From NCBI RefSeq assembly GCF_026016465.1, contig NZ_CP100390.1, forward strand, positions 3,392,501-3,456,500: 64,000 nt of DNA, given 5' to 3'. This DNA comes from Alkalimarinus alittae (lineage in GTDB: Bacteria; Pseudomonadota; Gammaproteobacteria; Pseudomonadales; Oleiphilaceae). Each line of letters opens with the position of its first letter. Within the stretch, counting starts at the first letter, position 1. The notes beneath the pieces were generated by a model. The model searched no databases. It was not told the DNA's origin and worked only from the letters and a program-made list of their open reading frames with translations. Positions 1 to 8,433 of the stretch are shown one piece after another. Made by a program: the position numbers and the translations under genes.

Positions 1-111
1 AATACGTGCATCACTGGTGACTTTGCCATCTTTAACGGGGACGTTAAGATCTTCACGGATCAATACTCGCTTTCCTGCAAGATCAAGATCTGTCATTTTG
101 ATGATCGCCAT
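1..111 (-). CDS. pgk: Phosphoglycerate kinase, N-terminal fragment
   Basis: The first 37 codons of phosphoglycerate kinase, which transfers phosphate from 1,3-bisphosphoglycerate to ADP in glycolysis; the rest lies outside the window. The visible N-terminus starts [18 protein letters not shown] and continues into the [17 protein letters not shown] segment typical of the family's first strand and substrate loop. The start at 111 was chosen over the internal Met at 96 because it matches the usual length of the enterobacterial protein and has GAGG a few bases upstream. It follows epd in the same direction with a 59-base gap, the common epd-pgk order, so co-transcription is likely. Confidence 0.93.
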   Translation of the reverse strand, partial: MAIIKMTDLDLAGKRVLIREDLNVPVKDGKVTSDARI

Positions 112-170
112 TCTTTATCCTCATGTACTCTAATTTAAACAGTATTTTTAACGGTAGTTTCAAGCAATAG

Positions 171-1241
171 TTAACGCTTATTAGCAGAGTCCAACCACAC
201 CGATGCAACATCTAGCATACGGTTAGCAAACCCCCATTCATTATCAAACCAGGTCAATACCTTCACTAGCTTGCCATCACTCACTTGCGTCTGACTTCCA
301 TCAACAATTCCCGATCGTGAATCGTGATTAAAATCAGACGAAGCCAGTGGCTCTTCAGTAAAACCTAACACACCCCCTAAACCATTTTGGGAGGCGCCTG
401 ATAATATTTGGTTCACTTCCTGAATAGTGGTATTTCGACTGACGTTGATTGTTAAGTCGAGCAACGATACATTAATAGTCGGCACCCTGATCGCGACAGC
501 ACTAAAGCGACCTTCCATTTCAGGGAGTAGTCGATCAACGCCTTTTGCCAACCCTGTATCAACCGGCACAATGTTATGCATTGCGCTACGGGTACGGCGT
601 AAATCTTGATGGTGATACGCATCAATGGTTGGCTGATCATTCATGGCTGAATGGATGGTCGTGATCGTACCTCGCTCAATACCTAATTTCTCGTGCAACA
701 CTTTAATAACTGGAACAATACAGTTAGTCGTGCAAGATGCATTGGAAACGATGCGGTCAGCACTAGATAGCGATTCGTGATTAATACCATATACAATGGT
801 TTTATCTACATTAGCATCTGCAGGTTGTGAAAATAGCACCTTACCCGCGCCTGCGGTGATATGTGCTTCTGCGCCATCCCTGTCGCCAAACGCCCCAGTA
901 CACTCCAACACAAGGTCTACATTTAAGGCTTTCCAAGGGAGTTTTTCAGGGGACTTTTGACTAATCACTTCAATATGATCGTGATGTGCATCTTTATCAT
1001 ATTCAGCATTGCTGTAGCGACTGCCACTTTTGATGCAAAGCCGACCCTCATTTACATTGACAGAGCCTGAAAAACGGCCATGTGTAGAGTCGTATCGAGT
1101 CAAATAAGCGATCGTATCAATGTCAGATAGCTCATTGATAGCGACAACTTGAATCTTCTCGCGATATCCATTCTCATACAACGCACGGAGCACACACTGC
1201 CCTATACGCCCATATCCATTTATCGCCACTCTGTATGACAT
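171..1241 (-). CDS. epd: Erythrose-4-phosphate dehydrogenase (GAPDH family)
   Basis: A 356-residue NAD-dependent dehydrogenase of the GAPDH superfamily. The N-terminal Rossmann motif INGYGRIG and the catalytic SNASCTTN block (Cys about residue 170) are intact, and the C-terminal WFDNEWGFANRMLD is conserved. Several segments follow E. coli Epd more closely than GapA, for example VVAINELSD, HSAMNDQ and DLRRTRSAM. Epd oxidises erythrose 4-phosphate to 4-phosphoerythronate, the first step of the DXP-dependent pyridoxal 5'-phosphate route. Its position between tkt, which makes erythrose 4-phosphate, and pgk supports this. Activity on glyceraldehyde 3-phosphate cannot be excluded from sequence, and it may be the only GAPDH-like enzyme linked to this glycolytic cluster. 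Confidence 0.85.
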   Translation of the reverse strand: MSYRVAINGYGRIGQCVLRALYENGYREKIQVVAINELSDIDTIAYLTRYDSTHGRFSGSVNVNEGRLCIKSGSRYSNAEYDKDAHHDHIEVISQKSPEKLPWKALNVDLVLECTGAFGDRDGAEAHITAGAGKVLFSQPADANVDKTIVYGINHESLSSADRIVSNASCTTNCIVPVIKVLHEKLGIERGTITTIHSAMNDQPTIDAYHHQDLRRTRSAMHNIVPVDTGLAKGVDRLLPEMEGRFSAVAIRVPTINVSLLDLTINVSRNTTIQEVNQILSGASQNGLGGVLGFTEEPLASSDFNHDSRSGIVDGSQTQVSDGKLVKVLTWFDNEWGFANRMLDVASVWLDSANKR

Positions 1242-1357
1242 TTATTTACAACAACTCTTGTATGGATAACAATTATTGATCTTCACGTTAACACCTTCCT
1301 CTCATATTGCGAGAAGAAGGTTTGCACTCTAACAATCAAATATTTAAACAGTGATGT

Positions 1358-3352
1358 TTAAAGTAACTCTTCTGTTACAGCAACGATATTATCAACGGTA
1401 AAGCCGAACTCTTCATAGAGCTCATTAGCAGGTGCAGACTCACCATAAGTAGACATGCCTACGATACGGCCATCAAGACCTACATACTTATACCAAAAGT
1501 CTTCAATACCCGCTTCAATCGCTACTCGCGCTGAAACTTCTAAAGGCAATACGTGCTGTTTGTATTCAGCACCTTGCGCATCAAATACGTCCGTAGAGGG
1601 CATGGATACAACACGTACCTTAGTGCCTTTTCCGCGAAGCGCATCAGCAGCACTCTGAGCTAAACCAATTTCAGAACCGGTCGCAATCAATATTACATCT
1701 GGTGTACCTTCTGAGTCAGACAGGATATACCCACCACGCGCAATCAACGCAACCTGCTCAGCAGTACGATCCTGATGAGGTAAGCCCTGACGAGAGAATA
1801 TCAATGAAGAAGGACCGTCTTGACGCTCGATAGCTGATTTCCAAGCAACCGCTGACTCAACGGTGTCACATGGACGCCACAAGTTCATGTTGGGTGTATT
1901 TCTCAAGCTCGCCATCTGTTCAACAGGCTGGTGAGTGGGGCCATCTTCGCCCAGGCCGATAGAGTCGTGAGTATACACATTGATCACACGCTGCTTCATT
2001 AATGCAGACATACGTACCGCATTACGCGCATATTCCATAAACATTAAGAAGGTTGCGCCGTAAGGAACAAATCCACCGTGCAAGGCAATACCATTCATAA
2101 TGGCTGACATACCAAACTCACGCACACCGTAGAATATATAGTTACCTGATGCGTCGTCTTTCTCTAAGCCTTTACAGTCTTTCCAAAGCGTTAGGTTTGA
2201 ACCCGCTAGGTCAGCAGAACCACCTAATAACTCAGGCAACAAAGGACCAAACGCATTCAATGTATTCTGAGATGCTTTACGACTCGCAACCGTTTCGCCT
2301 TTTTCCTGACATTCCTGAACATACGCTTCAGCTTTTGCAGAGAAATCAGCCGGTAACTCACCCTTCATTCGTCGCGTCAGTTCTGAAGCTAGCTCAGGGT
2401 ACTCAGCGGCGTATGCAGCAAATGATTGATCCCATGCGGCTTCAGCGGCACGCCCTTTTTCTTTTGCATCCCAGCCCGCATAAATATCGTCTGGCACTTC
2501 AAAAGAACCATGCGTCCAGCCTAGTTTCTCACGCGTCGCTTTGATTTCATCATCACCTAATGGTGCACCATGACAGCCTTCAGTGCCTTCTTTATTAGGT
2601 GAGCCAAACCCAATCACGGTTTTACAGCAAATCATTGTTGGCTGATCTGGATTTGCTTTGGCTTGTGCAATCGCATCACGTATCGCGTCTGAATCATGTC
2701 CGTCTACAGCGGGGATAACCTGCCAGCCGTAAGATTCAAAACGTGCGGGTGTATCGTCAGTAAACCAACCTTCTACTTCGCCATCAATCGAAATACCATT
2801 GTCATCGTAGAACGCAATTAGCTTACCTAAACCCAATGTGCCCGCTAATGAGCTCACTTCGTGGGAGATACCTTCCATTAAGCAACCATCACCTAAAAAC
2901 ACATAGGTGTTATGATCAATAATGTCATGCCCTTCTCGGTTAAACTGCGCCGCCATTGATTTTTCAGCGATGGCCATACCTACCGCATTGGCAATACCCT
3001 GACCCAACGGCCCAGTCGTGGTTTCTACACCTGGGGTATAACCATATTCTGGATGACCTGGGGTTTTTGAGTGTAACTGTCTGAAGTTTTTGAGATCATC
3101 AATACTCAGATCGTAGCCAGTAAGATGCAGTAAAGAGTATATAAGCATCGAACCATGACCATTAGATAAGATGAATCGATCACGGTTAGTCCATTCAGGA
3201 TTAACTGGGTTATGCGTCATGTGGTCATTCCACAAAACCTCAGCGATATCGGCCATCCCCATCGGAGCACCAGGATGCCCAGAATTGGCTTTTTGAACAG
3301 CATCCATACTGAGTGCACGAATTGCGTTTGCTAGATCTCTACGAGATGGCAT
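1358..3352 (-). CDS. tkt: Transketolase
   Basis: A 664-residue thiamine-diphosphate enzyme that moves two-carbon units between sugar phosphates in the pentose phosphate pathway. The N-terminal [18 protein letters not shown], the ThDP-binding [14 protein letters not shown] segment (GDG...) and the pyrimidine-domain [16 protein letters not shown] block are all present, and length matches the family. The start is placed at ATG 3352 because GGGAG lies eight bases upstream and the protein then begins [18 protein letters not shown] like its E. coli relative. A longer reading begins with GTG at 3367, which would overlap that ribosome binding site. It is the first gene of the tkt-epd-pgk run on the minus strand; the 116-base gap before epd shows no strong terminator. 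Confidence 0.95.
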   Translation of the reverse strand: MPSRRDLANAIRALSMDAVQKANSGHPGAPMGMADIAEVLWNDHMTHNPVNPEWTNRDRFILSNGHGSMLIYSLLHLTGYDLSIDDLKNFRQLHSKTPGHPEYGYTPGVETTTGPLGQGIANAVGMAIAEKSMAAQFNREGHDIIDHNTYVFLGDGCLMEGISHEVSSLAGTLGLGKLIAFYDDNGISIDGEVEGWFTDDTPARFESYGWQVIPAVDGHDSDAIRDAIAQAKANPDQPTMICCKTVIGFGSPNKEGTEGCHGAPLGDDEIKATREKLGWTHGSFEVPDDIYAGWDAKEKGRAAEAAWDQSFAAYAAEYPELASELTRRMKGELPADFSAKAEAYVQECQEKGETVASRKASQNTLNAFGPLLPELLGGSADLAGSNLTLWKDCKGLEKDDASGNYIFYGVREFGMSAIMNGIALHGGFVPYGATFLMFMEYARNAVRMSALMKQRVINVYTHDSIGLGEDGPTHQPVEQMASLRNTPNMNLWRPCDTVESAVAWKSAIERQDGPSSLIFSRQGLPHQDRTAEQVALIARGGYILSDSEGTPDVILIATGSEIGLAQSAADALRGKGTKVRVVSMPSTDVFDAQGAEYKQHVLPLEVSARVAIEAGIEDFWYKYVGLDGRIVGMSTYGESAPANELYEEFGFTVDNIVAVTEELL

Positions 3353-3687
3353 TAAATTGTCTCCCACCGACAGTTTAAAATATTTTTACATTCAAGCGAC
3401 TGAGATTAGGGCTTGCTGTCACTTTAAAATGCACAATAAAAAAAGGCGGTTATTTTCCCTTATATAGGCCTATTGAGCAAATTTATTGGGTTTTAATTCG
3501 TAACCAATAGATATTTCTAACTCTCATCACTGTATGCGCCTATGCAAAGGTTATTAAGGCTAGGTTAGTTTTATTCGTTATATAGGGGATAGCCTTAAAT
3601 AATGGCACTATGAAGATCAATCGAATATAATCCCACCCGCGCATTGACGCGCTAAGCATAACTCACTTTTTGAAAAGGAATTTCATC
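3353..3687. other. Intergenic region between divergent tkt and a small exported-protein gene
   Basis: About 335 bases separate the divergent starts and must hold both promoters. The stretch is AT-rich around 3430-3620. I see no convincing coding frame, tRNA or riboswitch-like fold, and I cannot assign a specific promoter with confidence. Confidence 0.5.
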
Positions 3688-3987
3688 ATGAGAAGACGCA
3701 TTCTGCTATCGTCTATTATTGTTAGCCTATCGCTTTTCACCTCGTCTAACCTTCTAGCGTCAGACAATGCTATCAGCATTAGCAAACAAGAGACGTTAAA
3801 GACACTCTTAGTCAAACTCTCTGGCAAAAACGTCACGCTTAAGCTTGAATCAGGCCAAGAACTAACAGGTCAACTTAGCACTGTAGGTCAACACTTAGTT
3901 GAGCTAAACACCCTTCAAGGACGCGAATTCTTTAATGCCATCATAATGCTAGACGGCATTGACGGTGTCATTATCAGAAATCGATAG
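3688..3987 (+). CDS. Small exported protein with an Sm-like fold candidate domain
   Basis: A 99-residue protein. The start ATG at 3688 follows AAGGAA by seven bases; a longer frame from TTG at 3670 would include that site. Residues 1-25 form a signal peptide (basic RRR, hydrophobic core, cleavage near LLASD). The mature part carries a pattern of short strands, VTLKLESGQELTGQL followed by VELNTLQGREFFNAIIMLD, that resembles the Sm1/Sm2 strand pattern of LSm/Hfq-like small barrels. I do not recognise a named family. The Sm resemblance is from pattern alone, and an exported Sm-like protein would not be expected to bind RNA; oligomer formation or an envelope role is possible. It stands alone, divergent from tkt. 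Confidence 0.6.
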   Translation: MRRRILLSSIIVSLSLFTSSNLLASDNAISISKQETLKTLLVKLSGKNVTLKLESGQELTGQLSTVGQHLVELNTLQGREFFNAIIMLDGIDGVIIRNR

Positions 3988-4006
3988 TCTTTATTTGTAT
4001 ATCGCA

Positions 4007-4046
4007 CCTCCTGCCTTCTTACTGAACGGATCAAAGTGGCAGGAGG
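4007..4046 (+). terminator. Inverted repeat after the small exported-protein gene
   Basis: CCTCCTGCC at 4007-4015 pairs perfectly with GGCAGGAGG at 4038-4046 across a 22-base loop. It sits 20 bases after the stop codon of the upstream gene. There is no T tract, so it may be a transcript-end stabilising hairpin rather than an intrinsic terminator. Confidence 0.35.
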
Positions 4047-4130
4047 GATTGCAATGGTCCCGATAAAAATTTTATAAAACCACTCAGAACCCAGTTATAA
4101 AAGATGTCAGGTCTATTGTTTGAAATACCC

Positions 4131-4232
4131 GTAGCCGTGATGCAGCGCAGCGGATTCAAGGGGCCTGCCACACTGAAACCACCAATAGCCCACCCCTGAT
4201 TACAGTCGTGCCTCCTTTCATCAAGGCTACAA
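4131..4232. repeat. Composite inverted-repeat element (REP/BIME-like)
   Basis: The left arm reads GTAGCCGTGATG ... GGATTCAAGGGG. The right arm, read on the minus strand, is GTAGCCTTGATG ... CTGTAATCAGGGG, so the two arms are inverted copies of one roughly 35-base unit around a short loop. A related arm pair lies at 15652-15715. The unit resembles the widespread GTAGCC(C/G)GATG..AGCGCAGCG..ATCC palindromes of gammaproteobacterial intergenic regions, known as REP-like elements. Exact ends are approximate. Confidence 0.55.
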
Positions 4233-4379
4233 CTTATCCTATACGTTTACACTCCAAGTCATGTTAAAAATCACGGGGCAACGCTACCCCCCCCAATTAC
4301 TTTTTCACCCTAGTTCACTTCCCTGTTATAATTCCCCACCAAATTGAAAACGGATTTCAATGAATCAAGGACGACATGG

Positions 4380-5240
4380 ATGAACGCCACCCTCAAAACC
4401 ATTACATTACTAGCAGCCATAACCCTCACCGCTTGCACCTCCACCGAAGATAAAGTGAATGACCTACTCGAACGTCATATGAATGCGTTTGTGTTTGTTG
4501 AAGGCGGCTCATTTATGATGGGAAACCCAGGGCTAGGTTGGGCTTTAGGCGCTGATTCTTACCCTGCCCACAAGGTGACTTTGGATAGTTTTTCTATTCA
4601 GAAGTATGAAGTGACTCAGGGGGATATGGATTTGTTTATGGAGGTGACGGGGTATGTGTCATCCTATGAAAACTATGATAAAAAAAGAGGCGACAACCCA
4701 GACCGATTCGCCGCAAAAATGCCAGCACCAGCTGCATGGGCTGACGCTAAATCATTTTGCCAATGGGTTGGCAAGCTCAGTAATAAAGCTATTAATTTAC
4801 CCACCGAAGCCCAATGGGAGTATGCAGCTCGCTCCCGTGGGCAGATGTATCGTTTTGCCACCGATACAGGTGAGGCTGTTGTAGACATAAACATGGCTCA
4901 AGAAGCTAAAAAGGGCATTTTTGATCAAAGTGCCCTTCCCAAGGTACCAGGAAGCTTCCCTCCTAACCCTCTGGGTTTATACGACATGTCAGGAAACGCA
5001 ACCGAATGGGTTCTAGATAATTACCAACCAGATTATTACGAACACTCACCAGAGCATAACCCTCAGGGGCCCAAAGCAGCCAAAACAAGCGGACTTAAAA
5101 GCGGACCAACTTATCACCACAAGGTCTCTCGCGGCGGCCGGTTTTATGATTTCTGGGGCAATACAACCGTTTCTCGCTTAGATAAACCTCAAGAATTAAT
5201 GGGGTTGGATACTGGGTTTAGGTGTGTCATGCAGAACTAA
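4380..5240 (+). CDS. FGE-sulfatase-fold lipoprotein, TagR-like
   Basis: A 286-residue lipoprotein. ATG 4380 has AAGGA eight bases upstream and gives a signal peptide ending in the lipobox LTAC (Cys19). Residues about 33-285 form a formylglycine-generating-enzyme (FGE/SUMF1) fold: VEGGSFMMG at the start, IQKYEVTQGD, NLPTEAQWEYAARS, LYDMSGNATEW and a terminal DTGFRC. The paired catalytic cysteines of true FGE, normally soon after the RGG segment, are absent, since the region reads SRGGRFYDFWGNTTVSR. It is therefore unlikely to make formylglycine. P. aeruginosa TagR is a periplasmic FGE-fold protein that acts in type VI secretion control. The convergent T6SS module six bases away suggests, but does not prove, a similar role here. 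Confidence 0.7.
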   Translation: MNATLKTITLLAAITLTACTSTEDKVNDLLERHMNAFVFVEGGSFMMGNPGLGWALGADSYPAHKVTLDSFSIQKYEVTQGDMDLFMEVTGYVSSYENYDKKRGDNPDRFAAKMPAPAAWADAKSFCQWVGKLSNKAINLPTEAQWEYAARSRGQMYRFATDTGEAVVDINMAQEAKKGIFDQSALPKVPGSFPPNPLGLYDMSGNATEWVLDNYQPDYYEHSPEHNPQGPKAAKTSGLKSGPTYHHKVSRGGRFYDFWGNTTVSRLDKPQELMGLDTGFRCVMQN

Positions 5241-5246
5241 CTACCT

Positions 5247-7787
5247 TCATTCAAGGCTAAGGTAGAAAGATCCGGCTCTATTTTTAAGCCAATTCCGTGC
5301 TCTAGTTTTTTGCTTTGACTGAAATAACAAATCATCAAATATTCTTTTATAGTTACTAACTAAAGTATGTGAGTTGCCTTTATTGCCTTTTCTCCCCATC
5401 AATCGCAATACTTCAAAAAACTCTCTTTCTGAGTCAATACGCTCTAGTAATATCATACAAGCAGACGCTTGCAGCTCATCATCATCTAAGTTGAAGCTAT
5501 TTGGCTCAAAGAAATACGTCAAACAAACCCTGTCTAATACATCAGCTTTTGCTATAGGTGTTAAGAATCTTAAATTACTAGGTGTTGACAATATATTTCT
5601 GCATTCCTCTTTGACCAGCTTCTGATTAGAAGACAGACTTTTCCATTTATCAATAATCTGATCCTCCGATAAATTAGCTAGCACACTTAGAGTTTCGCCA
5701 ACAGCAATATGCAAACTCATAATCTTAGAAATCATGTCAAAAGCAGTCTCAGTAACCCACTCCAAAAACCGAAAATCTGACTCTTCCAATGCCTGTCGCA
5801 CAAACTGAATCAATTCAATCACCTGCTCCACTTTTAACTCAGCCGCCACACCTCCTGCGCCACCGGGTCCAAACACCAGCTGACCACTGAAATGAGCAAT
5901 AAACTTACCTCTTGAATAACCCACCGTAAAATCCAACCCGAACCCCACGCCAAACGCGACAGAGGCACTAGGTGTTATTTTTACTAACTCGCTAAAATTA
6001 GCGACCGTTGATTTAGCTACACGGCCTGATTCAAGTCTATTTTGGCTTATCGGTTTTGCCCACTCGACTGAAAGGTCGGCTTCGTTCTTTAGCATACCAC
6101 CGGCAAATACATTACCATTCATATCACCGCCTACATTGAGCTCGCCCGGTTTTGTGTCGACTCGCAATTTAGCTGATAGCATGGCGCAAGCGCCGACCGA
6201 ACCTTGAACGGTGAGTATCAATGAGGTTCTAAATACCCCACAATGAAGCTGTTTTAGCTCACCGCTGTCACCTTGGTAGCTCAGTTTAAGTTCATGCCCT
6301 GCTTCGCTTGGCAGGCGTAATGTGGCATTGGCACTGGCTTTCAGTAAGCTAAATTCAGCGCTTGTCTCCCCTCCTAAATGAATCCGTCCCTTTTTAGGGT
6401 CATACTCCCCCGCAAACTGCGCCCCTGCTGAAAACCTCATCAACTGCGCTTCCGCGCTTGCGGTCAACTGTTTATCTTCAGGAACGACATCGCCATTTAG
6501 GCTGACTTTAAATAACTCTTTATTAAGCTGATTAAAAAAATTATCTTCTTTGCTTTGCCACGTTTTAAACACTAACTTACCGCTGACATTTTCTTTTAAA
6601 CCTTGCGCGGCTTGCTTGGCCGCACCTTCTATGCCAGCTCGATTTAATTTGAGCGATCGTTTTACATCTGCGATCGATATTTTTTGCCAATTCTTTTTAA
6701 ACTGACTCAGCGAGTCTCTGCGAATGTAACTTAAGTTTTGGGAGCCGGTGCGCTTTATTTCGATTAGTTGATGTGTGTATCGCAACTTAGGCATTTGAAA
6801 GGCGGCCTCTACAGGCACCCTGTCCGCCATGGAGCTATAAAAAGCCTCTTTCTTTTGTTCTAAACTCTTTTTATCAGCATGCAACTTATTTTGACTATTT
6901 TCATACTTAGCCAACTCTTCAACATCTCGCTGATAGAGTCGATCGCTATTAGTAAACCAGTGAAAAAACTTTAGCACTCTCAAAGTGCCCATTCGAGAAG
7001 CTCTATTATCGATTTCTCTTTCTATTTCGAGAGTCTTAATGTCAATATCAGCTAGGTGATTTAACTCGGCAGATGATACATAGTTGACCATCCCCGTTTC
7101 ATCACTGAGGGTTTTAGCATGTTCTTTTAATCGTTTTAGTTCATCATCACTGTCAGGCGGTGTTTTTTGCAGTGCGACTTTATAGGCGACCTCACTTTCA
7201 ACCGCCTCTTTAAGCTTGCTAATTCTGCCCTCTTCACGGCTTAACACTTTTTGCTTTTGTGTTAGCGTTTCTTTTAAGTTATCGAGATTCGCGCCTAAAT
7301 CTAAGCGCGTTTGCTGCAATGTTGCTAAATAGCGCATATAAAACCCACGCGTTTCTGGCGCTAAGAGTCCGTGCTGTAGCTCTTTTTCGATAATGTAGAC
7401 ATCGCTGCTTACTCTTTTATATCTGTTAAGCTGTCGTTCATAGCGATGTTTAGCCAATGTAGCCTGCGCTTCATAGCGCTTTAATGGCGTTAAGCCTGAA
7501 GAAGGCACTAAGGGCGGGATTAACTTTTCTTCTTTGAGTGATTCCCAAGTCTTCTTTTTAACATCGATGATCGTTTTATTTGACTGTGAATAGGCATCCA
7601 ACAAATTTTTAATGGGGGCTGATACAAAACTCTCTTCGTTCTCAAGTTCTTTGATTTGACCTTGGGTGAGGCAATACACTTGCATGTTATCACCTGTAAC
7701 ATGGACAAGATCTGTCCACTCCGTTTCGCAGGCGGCAGGTGCGATTCCCGATGTAATCGCTGGGCTTTCTTTGCAAATATTAGTCAT
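5247..7787 (-). CDS. Candidate type VI secretion effector, large uncharacterised protein
   Basis: An 846-residue protein of no family I recognise. The start ATG 7787 is preceded by AAGGATG. There is no signal peptide. Residues about 85-220 and 270-330 are charged and helical, probably coiled coil. About 440-680 is rich in short strands and glycine (GGDMNGNVFAGG, FGVGFGLDFTVGYSRG, VFGPGGAGGVAAEL), and the last 160 residues are acidic and helical. It is the third gene after vgrG and a DUF4123 adaptor, the usual place of a T6SS cargo effector loaded by that adaptor. No catalytic motif stood out, so pore formation or another membrane action is only a guess. No co-directional immunity gene follows; the next gene is the convergent FGE-fold lipoprotein. 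Confidence 0.6.
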   Translation of the reverse strand: MTNICKESPAITSGIAPAACETEWTDLVHVTGDNMQVYCLTQGQIKELENEESFVSAPIKNLLDAYSQSNKTIIDVKKKTWESLKEEKLIPPLVPSSGLTPLKRYEAQATLAKHRYERQLNRYKRVSSDVYIIEKELQHGLLAPETRGFYMRYLATLQQTRLDLGANLDNLKETLTQKQKVLSREEGRISKLKEAVESEVAYKVALQKTPPDSDDELKRLKEHAKTLSDETGMVNYVSSAELNHLADIDIKTLEIEREIDNRASRMGTLRVLKFFHWFTNSDRLYQRDVEELAKYENSQNKLHADKKSLEQKKEAFYSSMADRVPVEAAFQMPKLRYTHQLIEIKRTGSQNLSYIRRDSLSQFKKNWQKISIADVKRSLKLNRAGIEGAAKQAAQGLKENVSGKLVFKTWQSKEDNFFNQLNKELFKVSLNGDVVPEDKQLTASAEAQLMRFSAGAQFAGEYDPKKGRIHLGGETSAEFSLLKASANATLRLPSEAGHELKLSYQGDSGELKQLHCGVFRTSLILTVQGSVGACAMLSAKLRVDTKPGELNVGGDMNGNVFAGGMLKNEADLSVEWAKPISQNRLESGRVAKSTVANFSELVKITPSASVAFGVGFGLDFTVGYSRGKFIAHFSGQLVFGPGGAGGVAAELKVEQVIELIQFVRQALEESDFRFLEWVTETAFDMISKIMSLHIAVGETLSVLANLSEDQIIDKWKSLSSNQKLVKEECRNILSTPSNLRFLTPIAKADVLDRVCLTYFFEPNSFNLDDDELQASACMILLERIDSEREFFEVLRLMGRKGNKGNSHTLVSNYKRIFDDLLFQSKQKTRARNWLKNRAGSFYLSLE

Positions 7788-7838
7788 TTAGCATCCTTGC
7801 TATGTGATCAATGTTGTTAGTGATTATCCGATATTGGG

Positions 7839-8423
7839 TTATTCATTCGCCGTCAATATCGCATCTAGCCATTGTGGTTTAAATACCACGCCAGAGGATT
7901 GCAGAAGCGGTGCTTCTGGTATGGATAGTGTCATTTTTTGCCATGTCTGCTGCTGAGCATTAAACCATGTAATACTTTCAATGCCACGGTAGAGTTCAGC
8001 GCACTCGTCTGGCGTGAGTGCGGGTATTAATCGAGAAAGCGAAGTAGGGTCATAAAAACGGTAATGGAGATACCGTCCACCCTCGGTGGTAATCCACAGT
8101 AATCGGCTCAAGGTAGAACCCAACACTTCAAGCTCATAAGGTGATCGCACCCAAATGGCCGAGCCTTTAGGGCCTAATTCGCTCTCAAACAAATAAGGGA
8201 TATCTGAATCTATTGACACTTTTACCAAGCAAGGGCTGAGATCAATGACATCTTGATAGCGCGTATTTTTATATAAGGGATACCACTCAGGGTTATCAAT
8301 ATGCTGATATACCCATTTCAACACAGGTTCCATTTTGATGCCGTCAATCAACAGATAATCAAATGCATCTGTTTCAGGTAGGCCGAGTGCCGCTAGCTGC
8401 GGATCGCTTTTTAATGATGACAT
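7839..8423 (-). CDS. DUF4123 type VI effector adaptor
   Basis: A 194-residue protein of the DUF4123 type, a family of chaperone/adaptors that attach cargo effectors to the VgrG spike of type VI secretion systems. Recognised by DYLLIDGIK near the start, WYPLYKNTRYQD, the LSPCLVKV segment and RFYDPTSLSRLIPALTPDE, a conserved signature region. The start at ATG 8423 follows TAAGGAG by six bases and lies ten bases after the vgrG stop. A longer frame from 8516 would overlap vgrG by 83 bases and is less likely. It sits between vgrG and the large effector candidate, which is its probable partner. Confidence 0.85.
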   Translation of the reverse strand: MSSLKSDPQLAALGLPETDAFDYLLIDGIKMEPVLKWVYQHIDNPEWYPLYKNTRYQDVIDLSPCLVKVSIDSDIPYLFESELGPKGSAIWVRSPYELEVLGSTLSRLLWITTEGGRYLHYRFYDPTSLSRLIPALTPDECAELYRGIESITWFNAQQQTWQKMTLSIPEAPLLQSSGVVFKPQWLDAILTANE

Positions 8424-8433
8424 TAACAACTCC

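Noticed and set aside
452-640. Short minus-strand and plus-strand frames inside epd, tkt, rsmE and other genes
   Set aside because: They are shadows of well-supported genes in other frames, with no start signals or family content.
4380-5240. Active formylglycine-generating enzyme
   Set aside because: Catalytic cysteines are missing and no sulfatase gene is near.
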